From assembly GCA_018296165.2 (NCBI GenBank), contig JACKQL020000040.1:186001-250000 (forward strand): a stretch of DNA of 64,000 nucleotides, in the 5' to 3' direction. A program made the position numbers and the translations under genes. Source of the DNA: Termitomyces sp. T153 (lineage: Eukaryota > Basidiomycota > Agaricomycetes > Agaricales > Lyophyllaceae). Shown in pieces: positions 31,520 to 41,665 of this stretch. Positions within the stretch are counted from its first letter, which is position 1. Every line of letters starts with the position of its first letter. The notes below the pieces were generated by a model that was given only the letters and a program-made list of their open reading frames with translations, was not told the origin of the DNA and ran no database searches.

Positions 31520-34160
31520 TCTGATACAGCAGCAGAAGTGTGAGATGGAGGAAGAAGAAAATGATGGGGATAAGGTGCTCAGGACAGACAGAATTAGCAT
31601 GGAAAGCAGTAAGAGAAGGAGGACAGGAGCAATGCAGGAGAGTGAACAACAAATTGGAATACATGATGTGATTGAGCAGAATTGGAACAAGAGTATATTG
31701 TCATCATCATCAATAACCATGGTCTTGGGTAACATATTGGTACCTTTGGGCCCCTATGCATGAACATGAGCACCTTGCAACTCATGGATGTGGCCAAAGA
31801 CATGTAGACATGTGAGTTTGATGTGTATATCTGGTTGTGTGTCTTTGCAGGAAGCTGAGTGAATTGTAAGACCTATTGTGGGTAATCATGAGCTGACACT
31901 TCATGAAGAATAGTATCAGGAGGGATATTGCCAGTAGCATTGTACTACTGGAAAACAGGTATGTAGTTTGATTCTGATTGGAGGTGCACAACTTCATCTT
32001 ATTCTTATTGTGGTCTGTTAGGAGCACACAAAGATCATCAAATTACTCACTGGACCATGTGCACAAGAAGCAGGCATAGTGTATCTTCAAGTTCCATCTT
32101 GATGTTTTGGACAAAACCAGGAGGCAGATCATGGAGCATGTATAGTTCTCCCATCAGTGACCACACTCTTCTGTCTACCATAATCTATCCACTCACATAT
32201 CACTAAAGTGGTCTCCATGGTTCTATAATTGGGCATTTAACTACAATCAAGAAGATGTAGAAGGTACTCCTGGCCCCACTTTTTTTCATCTGTCTCTAGC
32301 ACACTGAGATCTCATCTTCAGCTCTCCTATCCAGGTTTCCCACTACAGACATCTTGTATGCTTTTGCTCTATTTTATGAAACTTCCATTTACCTTCATTC
32401 CTTTTCATAGATTAACCCACGGCCCGCCAGCTTGTATACTCAATCACTCAATTTTGTTGGATGCGCAGATCTACACAATCATCTACCTCAGTTATGCCCA
32501 CTTTCGCCTTATGCAGCAGCTAATAGATCCATTCCATGACCTTTTCAAACTCTTTGAGAAGTCCCATGTTTGTCAGATCTTCAGATTGAAGCAACGTGTC
32601 CCCATCGGGAATACCAAACGTTTGAACATGTGTGTTGCTGATACACACGAATCATGTCTGATCTGAACCTGGAACTGCAGAGAGGCAGTGGGGATGGTAT
32701 TCTAGGTGAACTACTGAGTCTGCTGTGCTCAGAGCACATGGAACGCACTCTAGAGTTCCACTCAAGACAGTGGTTTGGAGTATGTAAGTGTTCGGAATTT
32801 CATCGAGGACCCATAGATCATATCTTGGGACCAAAAAATGATGTTGCTTGGAGGTTGACCTGGATGTAATGGTGCCTCCATGATCATTGTGTTGAATCAC
32901 TATCCGAATAAAGGCTACTTGCCTGGTGAGATATCGAAGATGGATACCAATCCAAATAAGTGGGAAAATGCTAGAAAGGATATGAACTCATGGGACGTGA
33001 ACATCCACAACAAAGGGGATCAAGTACGTCTCGACAGAGGAGGTATGCGAATGATGACAAACAGATACTCATGTTTTTATGATGGCTTGACACATTCCTT
33101 TGTGGAGCTCGAGCAGTTATGCTTTCATGAATGTCAGATGTTGATTTGTGTGAATGGGATTTCCTACATGCTCCAGAGTGATGATTGGCATGTGTACAAT
33201 GGCCAAGAAGTAGGTTTTTTGCACAATTTAAGAGGAAGAAACTGCCGGAGTGTAGACAATGAGTATTTTAGGTGGTTTGACATTGAAAGATAGAACCACA
33301 GGACTAGTCTGAGACATAGCACAACAGGTTGTGGATTTCCGAGTGGCTAGGACATACATAGAATTCATGTCAGCTAAGTTGAAGAAAGATACAAACAATG
33401 TTGCAAGCTCGGAAGTAGGAATTTTCTCGCAGAGAAATTTTGTAGATTCAGCTCAAGAGACGGGGAGGCCGATTAGTCAGGTTGGACTGGAGTGAATGTC
33501 AGAACCTCGAGAATCTCAGAGAACAGGCAGGTATATGGGTATTTGGGTGATATTACTACCAGATTTGTGCAAGCAATCGCGCCATACAGACATCTGTCGA
33601 CGGCTGCATACCATTCAACAATTGTCCCTCGTAGACCCGGTACAAAAAGTACACTCTGTTCGCAGGAGTGAGGCACTGATTATAGGTAGAGCGAGCGCCA
33701 CATCTATTTATGCTCGAGGCGGAAGAGGAGGAAAAGAAGGGATATTACTTAATTTTGAGAAGAAGTTTTGAATTCTCACGGGTTAGTCGGACCTGGCCAT
33801 GGATAAGTAAGATCTAAGAGAAGTATGTTCTACAGTATTTGTCTTCAACCTTCCCCATACTTATGACATTCGAGCACTAGAGCGCCGATACAGAATTACT
33901 GAACATTCATGTGATGCGAATTTTACTCTAGAATCTACGTAGGCGCGTTGTCTTTACGTCTAACTTCTTGAACTGGCAGGATCTATCTACTCTCATAAAT
34001 ACTGACTATGCTTGTAATGTGTTCTTTCTTCAGGCCCAGGCTTTAGCTTTCCCAGTTACATACATGTTTCCAAAATTACTGTTTCTACATAACTATTATA
34101 CACTCTCGCATGCATATACGCACGCCCCGCACCATCTATCCATTCATCCATACAACCCTC
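31520..34160. other. Transition zone between transposon region and gene island
   Basis: No intact gene is recognised. The best frame is 32,880-33,293 (+, 137 codons, Trp/Asp/Asn-rich), which matches no family I know and has no obvious flanking exon. Composition shifts from AT-rich repeat-like DNA to more balanced DNA near 32,300-33,300. Confidence 0.4.
32880..33293 (+). CDS. Hypothetical 137-residue frame
   Basis: This is an uninterrupted ATG-to-TAG frame in a region whose composition is closer to the gene island than to the transposon zone. The product is rich in Asn, Asp, Trp and Cys, with no signal peptide or membrane segment. I do not recognise it. It could be a chance frame or an exon of an unrecognised gene. 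Confidence 0.2.
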   Translation: MIIVLNHYPNKGYLPGEISKMDTNPNKWENARKDMNSWDVNIHNKGDQVRLDRGGMRMMTNRYSCFYDGLTHSFVELEQLCFHECQMLICVNGISYMLQSDDWHVYNGQEVGFLHNLRGRNCRSVDNEYFRWFDIER

Positions 34161-35837
34161 TTAATCAATCATCTCATCGAAGCTCCTATTTCTTACATTC
34201 AAACTCCTGAATGCACCCATGAGCCGATCTTGTATACCCACACAGTCCGGGTTCTCCTGCAGGACGGCGTACGCTTCTGGCAGGAGCTTTGAGAGTTCCT
34301 GCGTATGTTGGACGAGGTTGTAGTTAGAGCATGTTGGTTGACTTTTGGAGGGAGGGAGGGAGGGGAAAGGACGCACCTCTACACGTTTAGCACTTGACGG
34401 ATGTGTGTCGAAGAAATCGACATCCGAACGTCCGGGTTGAAGGCGAGCGAGGCGGCCGAACATTCTGTTGTTGGGAATGATTATGAAAACACAGGATAGA
34501 GGGACAGAAGGACGTACTCGACAGCACCTTTAGGGTCATAGCACGCGCGCGACATGAGTGATAATCCAATTTTATCAGCTGCACCCATCAGCCAGTCAAC
34601 CGTTCAGCCAGCGAACAAAAATGGATAAGAGAATGAAGGTACCCTCATATTCCTGTGTTCTTGAGTTGGGTAGGTCAAATAAGAAATGTTGCGCACTCGC
34701 AATGTTGAACACGCCGAAGGACATGAACTGCAATAGAAAGAGGAAGAGGAGGTTAATAATTTCCGAGGATATACGTTCAGCTGAATGGCGCGCGACTGTC
34801 GCGAATTTACGAGTACAGTAAGCTGAGAAGGAAAGGCGTAAGGGGAGGAAGGACCTACCGACGTGTCCTATTTCTGTAGTCGGATGAAGCATAAGAGAGA
34901 ATTAAAGAGGTTATTAGAGGGAAGAAACAAACCGTGTGCAAGGACGGCAGAGAGCCCACGTTCGTCTCTGCAGAGGGGGAGGATGCCTGTGAATACAACT
35001 ATCAAACCTATGCAAAAACAATCATGAGCACATAACAGCTTAGAACTGAGACTCTATTTCGCACCCGGAACAGCCATGGCATTGATAACCTTCGGGTCGT
35101 GCACGACGACAACCTCCCACTCCCTCTGAGTCTCAAACGTGTTCTGATTCTGCGCATCTGGGTCCCATAGTTCATTAGCATCCCAGGGCTGACCCGAACC
35201 ACTGGACAAAGCCAAGTCGTGTGCAGAGCCGCGACGGATGTGACCAAGGTTAGAGGCAGAGAGGATCTGTGCGACGATGCGCCGAACGTGCCGGGATATT
35301 ATGTGGTTCGGAGGGAGGATTTGTTTCTCGTGTTCTTTGAGTATTGCGTCCCGTAGCATTTCGCCAATCTGCGGATGTACAATGGTGAGGTATGGTAGAC
35401 GACGAATATTATATTTTATAGATCTAATATTGCTCAAAGACACGTACCGTTTCTTCAGTGTCAGGTGAGATGGCCATGAATCTCCATCGGCCTGTTTCAG
35501 GGACTTGTTCGAGGCTGGCAAAGCAAGGGTCAATCGTAATGTATAATAGTTAGTGGGAAAAGACACACTGAGTGACATAATACAGAGCTCCAGCGACTCC
35601 TAGATAGAGTATCCACCTTTTGTACGATAGTATCCTCGACTGGTCCCTGGGTTCTTGGTTCGAATAGCCACCGAATCGGGTATATACTATGCGCCGAGAC
35701 GAACGAGAGGATGAAAAATTGCGAGGGTCGCCGAATCGAGGTATCAGTCTTGGATGGACGAAGGAGTGTCGAGGGAGACGTAGTGCACGAATGGGATGGC
35801 GAAAGACGTTCAGCGCTGTGGCGCGAATCATAGTCAT
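34161..35837 (-). CDS. OMA1: OMA1-like mitochondrial metallopeptidase
   Basis: OMA1 is an inner-membrane zinc peptidase of the M48 family that cleaves mitochondrial membrane proteins under stress. The first exon (from the ATG at 35,837) gives an Arg/Ser-rich mitochondrial presequence and one membrane segment (Trp-Ile-Leu-Tyr-Leu-Gly-Val-Ala-Gly). Splice sites restore one frame through several exons: 35,837-35,569, 35,514-35,448 and 35,368 onward. The M48 core shows Ala-Val-Pro-Gly, Val-Phe-Thr-Gly-Ile-Leu-Pro, and the zinc motif His-Glu-Ile-Gly-His. The last is assembled across an intron (about 34,930 to 34,880). A second Glu ligand lies in Glu-Tyr-Glu-Ala-Asp (about 34,650). The gene ends at 34,161 with Met-Ile-Asp. 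An upstream in-frame ATG at 35,906 is possible but less like a presequence. Confidence 0.88.
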
Positions 35838-36356
35838 GGAAGAGAAGGAAATTCCGCGGTGAGTCGGCTTCGGCACGGTGATATCACTGTGACCAACGAA
35901 GGCCACGTGAGACGGATCACTGGTCTGTCACGTATAGAGCACGCGTATTCCTTCCCATCTCGGCTTCTCTGAGTACATACCAGACTTCTCCTTCCCTCTT
36001 GAGCTTGGTGTGAAGAATGGGAGTCTGGAGGGTTTCGATCAGATAGGGGTGATGGGCTTTGGAGTGGGCTGTATTTTTTCAGAATATACTGCACGAGGAC
36101 GGAAGGTTCGAGCCTCAGATCTTCCTCTGTTCTCATCATCGGCGTCATCGCATCTCATGCAACTATTTTCCCATCATCGAAATCCACTTCGCTACATCAT
36201 ATGCATTGGCGTGAAGTCGTTGAGGAATCCCTCAAACGACACTCCGAGTCTATTGACAAGTGAATTTTCCGTGGCGATCCTTTCAAACCGATGATATTCT
36301 GCGTGGACTCATCAAAGTACGTCGTGTAAATGCATTCATCTCACGAAACTGACTAC

Positions 36357-38137
36357 CTAATCATCGAACAGCATATCGTTGACCTTCTGAATAAACCTGG
36401 GGTCATCTGTCTCAATCGCCACGAATTGTTCCAGGCCAAACGCCCGACGACCCATTAAGGTCTTTACATCCGCGGACGTTGTGCGACCGACATATTTAGT
36501 CTCATCAGGTCCCTTGGAAAAGTCACGAGTAAGTAGTTCACCTCTTACGTTAGCACTTTTTGTGAACAAAGAGGGAAGGTTTCAACACACGGGCCGGGAA
36601 GACCTGCTTCGAAGGTCTCGCGCTGAGCGAGGAGGTAGCGGGCACTAAAGATCAAAATTCATCAGCCGCTGACATCGGTGCGTAAAAGGACATCTAGGCC
36701 CACGTCTTGAGTGTATGACCGAAGAATCCTTATTGCCGTAATGGTGCGCCTCTACTTCATGCACAACACCACAATGTCCTAATGGCCGTCATCAAATATC
36801 AATAATAATATTAGTGTGCTGCTGATGTCACGTACAATAAACTTGATCGCCAGGATTGACCGGAGGAATTGCAACCATCGTCTTGTCCAATCTAAGATGA
36901 GGGTGTGTCTTGGTCGTCAAGGACTGTTTGGCACCCAACAAGCTTCCAGGAAAGTCCGAGTTGTCGAGGTCGACCACCCATTCGTTGGCATCGTTTTCGT
37001 TCAGCCGGAAGAAAGGACGCATGATGATGTATGGAATTGCGAGGCGGAGCATAGAAAGCACACGAAGGGTGCCTTCATCCGGCCCAGTCGACGACATCGA
37101 GACCTAGCCTTGCCACGCGCAGAAGATCGAGCCTTGGTTCTTATCGAAAACGACATTCAACACCAAGCGCTTAGTCTCCATCCTTTCATGGTAAGAAAAA
37201 TTTGACTCGAGTCGAACTCACGAATTATTACACATATCCTGCACCGCATCCAACCTCGGTGACGCATCAAACGCATCATAATTCCTCATCCACCGTGATC
37301 TCCCCCGTTCAAAATTCCCTCATAACAATCTCTATACACCGGATCCTCCCACCTCTCCACCGGACCCATTGTCGATATCCGGGATCGAGCGAGAATGTCG
37401 TGTCGCCCGGCTGACGAATACGTACACGGTCAAAGTACGACACCGGGATGGTGAGGCTGATTTGGTTTCTGGGCCACGAGGCGTGCCAGAGGGATAAGAG
37501 GTATCGTTCAGTCTCGATCACACCTGGGTGCTCGCGACAGGCGACTTGTCCTTTGGACTCGTACATTTCGTATATCTGAATATTAGAGGCAGGGTAGCCG
37601 GTTGTAAAGTCTTGTTAGATCTCGTTCTGAAGCCGGTGGAAACAGCCATACTGACCAATGACCTCGCCTGCGTTGGCTGTGGCGTATTCCTTGATCGATT
37701 TTTTTGCAGCCGAGAGCTTCCTATCATTTCAGGGTCAATTAGAAGAGCGTTCTGCGACACTAGATCAAACAACCCGCCTCTTCCGGCACTCCACCAGTGA
37801 CTACAACGACGCCAACGTTCTGGATCGCTTTGATTTGGCTCTCCGACAGTCCACCCTTGATCTCTGCAAATGAGACTCGAGGTATGGTCTATGTGTATAG
37901 GATTCCACTAAAAATCTATAAGCACAAACGAATGACACGTACATCACCTCCTTTCTTCGAAATCTCCTCGATGGCGACCTCAGGCTCGGCTAAGACCTCC
38001 TTCCAGCTGTGTAAAAGCTCATCTTTCCACAAAGCTTTCTTGAGGTCGGATAGATGACTAGGAGGAGCAGAAGTTGTAGCTCCGTCCAGATGGATAACGC
38101 CTATTTCGATTTGAGTAGTAGGTTCCATTGGGACCAT
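36357..38137 (-). pseudogene. DUF1479 (YbiU-like, putative 2OG-Fe(II) dioxygenase) pseudogene
   Basis: Spliced pieces on the minus strand follow the DUF1479 order: start at 38,137, Glu-Glu-Ala-Leu-Gly-x-Lys-Lys-Ser (about 37,720), Glu-Arg-Trp-Glu-Asp (about 37,360), Thr-Gly-Pro-Asp-Glu-Gly-Thr-Leu (about 37,090), Thr-His-Pro-His-Leu, Pro-Gly-Asp, His-Glu-Val-Glu (about 36,745), Gln-Arg-Glu-Thr-Phe, and the terminal Gly-Arg-Arg-Ala. It appears dead. There is an extra A in an A-run near 37,698, frame changes near the predicted metal-binding His-x-Asp, a TAG replacing Trp after Trp-Gln-Gly (about 37,110), and a TGA replacing Trp at the Pro-Gly-Asp splice junction. Alternative splicing could hide one of these, but not all. 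Confidence 0.75.
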
Positions 38138-38886
38138 GATGTTATGGGTGTAAAAGTTGAAAGTTAAGGAATCTGCTCGGTGACATTTTATATATTCAGA
38201 ACAATATTACCAGGCTATGGTCACGCGCGAATTGCTACTATAATTGTCAAGGTATTGCATTGCTTGGAAGCCACAGTGAGGATTGTAGGAGGAACGTTTC
38301 GCCGAGGTTTTTCCACTCATAATTACTACATAACGTTACGCTACTTCAGTACCCCTTCAAAATAGGTTGATAATGACGGTGAATAGATATCATCAACCTC
38401 AGTCTGTATACAGGGGCCAAGACAGCGACGCTGAAGACCCGTAATACACTGAACAGGCCACTGGAGTCAAATGTAGCGCAAAAAAGGTTTCCTCACTTTG
38501 GCTACCGTTCATCGTTCAATGATTCACCGTCTCGGACGAGGGACGAGCAGTTGAACCGGACTCCATATAATAATAGAACAAGAGAACTTGTGTTCCACGA
38601 TTAGCAGATTAGCCCGAGCGGCTACGTAAGGTAGAAGGAACTCAACCGACATTTTTGCGCGGCTGTTATATTGAGTTGATCACGTCCCGTGACAAGATAC
38701 CACGTTTAAACAATATGCTTGCACATCCAGAAAATGGTAATCCCTCTCAATGTATTAGGTTCTCTGTAAATAGAGGTAACACTGAGAACTAAGGGTTGAT
38801 TAACCCGGAACCGCTCAACATCTAAAACGTAGACAGAAAAAATGAAAAAGCGGCAGGTATATGAGCCATCGATAGCTATATCAAAA
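38138..38886. other. Intergenic spacer
   Basis: It lies between the DUF1479 start and the RNase H-like gene end. No frame longer than about 60 codons and no RNA gene are seen. Confidence 0.5.
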
Positions 38887-40263
38887 CTACGTCAAGTTGG
38901 AAAGGAACGGTAGTAGTTGATGAGGCAGATCAATCGTAGAAGGAAAACGTAGCGCGTGTGGAGGTAGATGTCCTCGAGAAGGCTGATCTGCAGGGTTACG
39001 TCCCGAAGAAATCCATCGTATGTCAAGATCAAATCTATGACTTTGCGTTATGGCTTTGATTCTTCTGAGGACCTCAGGTTGCCGAGGATGTTTGCTTGAT
39101 CCTTTTCGAAGGGCTGCCACGACCCCTGTATTGTCCGATCTTACAGTTACAGTCTGTGGCTGGAATCCGGCAGAGGCTATAACGAGCAGACCAAGCTCAA
39201 CAGCTACCAATTCGGCCCAGTTATTGTCCCGCCCGTCCGTTTCCCATCCTGGCATGAGTTTCCAGGCCAACCATTGACCATTGAGAATGAAGCCGATACC
39301 CCACCTGGAGGAGTCGACAAAAATCTCTGGAACGCTTGATTCAACATCATTCGTTTGACACTGGTTTCCTACAGTGAGAGTAGGAGAGGAAGCACAGGTG
39401 GATGGGAAAGATTGAGGCTCCCACTCAAGTACGACGAATTGTTGATAGGGTGTTCGATCTAACTCCGGTATGGATTGAGCGGTAGTGTAAATGGTGTCCA
39501 CAGTCATGAAAGCCTGCTCATCACCAGCTCGAGCTTTCCGAAGAAGTACAGCGAGCTCTTGGAGGCTGTATACACCCATTGACTCCCATGCGGGTTCCGA
39601 AGGTTCACTATTAAAGACTGGAGGGAAATGAAGAACATTTGATAAGCCAGCGTTCGAATGTGTGGCAGCCTCATAAGAAGTCCTATCTTGACCTGAAGAC
39701 CAAGATGACAAGGAGGCAGACTTGGTGGTAGAAGACGGGGTCGGAGGTGGAGTCGGAAGTGACCGAGTATGTATCGGCTTTATCTGATCTTCTCGGCTCG
39801 TTTCTGCATTCTGGACGTTCAGCGTATGATAAGTTGAAGTTTCTACGCAAGCGGAGAGACTAGCCGAGGTGGCGATTATTGCTGTATCGTCCAACAGAGC
39901 CTGCAATTCCTTGAATTGTTCCTTGAGTTGATATAATTCCTCTTCAGCTGCGACAAGCTGGGCAGTACGGAGTTTCATCATCTCTAATACATCATCTCGC
40001 TCTGCTCGATATTTTGCAAGAAGATCTGCTGTAGAGTCATCAAGATCTTGTGTTCGTAGACGTATTCCCTCGGATACGCCATTCAGATATTGAAAAGAAA
40101 TTTGACCATCTCGGTCCTTGATTGCAACACGAAGAGAGGTATCTTGAGCGTCGAGCTGGGTGGCAACAGCGACGTGCCTCATATACGAAAGACAAACGTT
40201 GCACCCAGAAGGGTGAACTATTCCAAAAGCGGGATGATAGGTCCAAATAGGATCAGAAGGCAT
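38887..40263 (-). CDS. Coiled-coil protein with C-terminal RNase H-like domain (458 aa)
   Basis: A single uninterrupted exon. The N-terminal part has Cys-x2-Cys (residues 21-24), then a charged coiled coil (about 80-125), a Ser/Thr/Pro-rich linker (about 160-200) and an RNase H fold (about 312-440). The four acidic catalytic residues are present: Asp317 (Val-Asp-Ser-Ser), Glu351 (Trp-Ala-Glu-Leu), Asp377 (Ser-Asp-Asn-Thr-Gly) and Asp426 (Asn-Pro-Ala-Asp). The Asp-x-Pro-Ser-Arg-Gly tail resembles retroelement RNase H followed by a tether. No RT, integrase or repeats surround it, so it may be a retroelement RNase H taken over by the host. The frame is clean, unlike all retroelements in this window. 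Confidence 0.75.
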   Translation of the reverse strand: MPSDPIWTYHPAFGIVHPSGCNVCLSYMRHVAVATQLDAQDTSLRVAIKDRDGQISFQYLNGVSEGIRLRTQDLDDSTADLLAKYRAERDDVLEMMKLRTAQLVAAEEELYQLKEQFKELQALLDDTAIIATSASLSACVETSTYHTLNVQNAETSREDQIKPIHTRSLPTPPPTPSSTTKSASLSSWSSGQDRTSYEAATHSNAGLSNVLHFPPVFNSEPSEPAWESMGVYSLQELAVLLRKARAGDEQAFMTVDTIYTTAQSIPELDRTPYQQFVVLEWEPQSFPSTCASSPTLTVGNQCQTNDVESSVPEIFVDSSRWGIGFILNGQWLAWKLMPGWETDGRDNNWAELVAVELGLLVIASAGFQPQTVTVRSDNTGVVAALRKGSSKHPRQPEVLRRIKAITQSHRFDLDIRWISSGRNPADQPSRGHLPPHALRFPSTIDLPHQLLPFLSNLT

Positions 40264-41665
40264 GATTGAAATGCAAAGTGTTTCCGATACGATACACCGT
40301 ATAAGGTAGAGAGATTTAAATTCACGGTCGACGTGAATCTATAGTTAAGGTTGAAATGAGTGCAAAGAGATAGAATGTTGTATAAGAAATTACTGTTCGA
40401 GAGATCCATGGTTCCAGCACGCTTTATTTGTGAAGGCAAAAGCGTGGAGGCCGCATGTTGTAAAGTCCAGGTGTTTGCGCTCTACATGTGACCGACATGT
40501 GCGAGATTCGAGCCATCAGCGTTTTTCCGAAATGAGAATCGCCCTTTACATTAGCAGTATCAGATAAAGACCTGTTGAGCAGAACACTACTTGCTCGAAA
40601 TCTCGAGGTCATTTGAGGAGGACTGATTACCTAAAGAAAGATGCGCAGTTCTATCCAGTGTTCTTCTATTCATCATATCCATCGATCTGACGTATCGCGT
40701 CACAATGTAGAACAGAGGGTACCGGGTGTCAGTGAAGCGCTTCTGAACACGCTCAGCAGTGGATTATGGTACCACTTCGGATTTGATTGCCGAGGAACAT
40801 GTTGAACACTCTGCAGGAAGAGCGAGAATATTGGCATTGCTCAACACATTGGTAGGCCTATATGAAGACGACTCAGAAGGCAAAGAATCGTGCAAACATT
40901 GATTGTGTTGATGCAGCATCAACAAACACTGACTCTTTCACCTAGTTTGGGCCTTCTTCGACCTTGAGGAAGTTTGCCGAAAAGGCCTCGATAAGGCCTT
41001 GATAAGACCGAGGTCGCAAGTGCCAAGAAGTTGTGCGCTTCACAATGCCACACATGGACAAAATCTTGCTCTGCTCTTTCCGAATAAGAGCACGTAGACA
41101 CGAACTTGAGCTCGAAGCAACGCATGTGGATCCCTACGCAGGATTCGACGTATTTCTCGAATTCTACCTTGCCGCAACATTAGATCCAGAAGACCTGACC
41201 TTCGACAATATAGTCACCGCCACTCTTTCACAGTCATTCCCTTTTTTAAAACTAGCATTCATAGCTCTTAACTGCTTCTTCGTCTCTTTGCCTTGTCTCA
41301 GCTCCAGTCAACCTCCAGTGATTGAGCCGATGAGCCGGAATTCTATTGATACACAGCCGCAGTGCTAACTCTATCAACACGTGGTAGCCATTCCTAGAAT
41401 TAGGCGCCCTAGAGCTTACCTCGATGATGGATGTCATACTCTTCTACATCCGTATGGAACCTCTTTCGCACGGCTGTCTCGCGAAATGAAAGAAGCTTAA
41501 CTCGTGCATGACAGTTAACGCCAATGTGATTTTTGGGCAGTCGGATCCTCTCTTGCCCTCGTCTTTCGTGCGCTTTCCCCTCTTCAAGTGACTCGGCCTC
41601 ATGTTAGCAACTTTGTGCTATATAAGATATGTCCCTAGCATCTTGACACCTCATCCGATTCAAAC
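40264..41665. other. Intergenic spacer between RNase H-like and dynamin genes
   Basis: A divergent promoter region for the flanking genes. Frames such as 41,033-41,368 (+, 111 codons) show no known domain. No tRNA or repeat is recognised. Confidence 0.45.
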
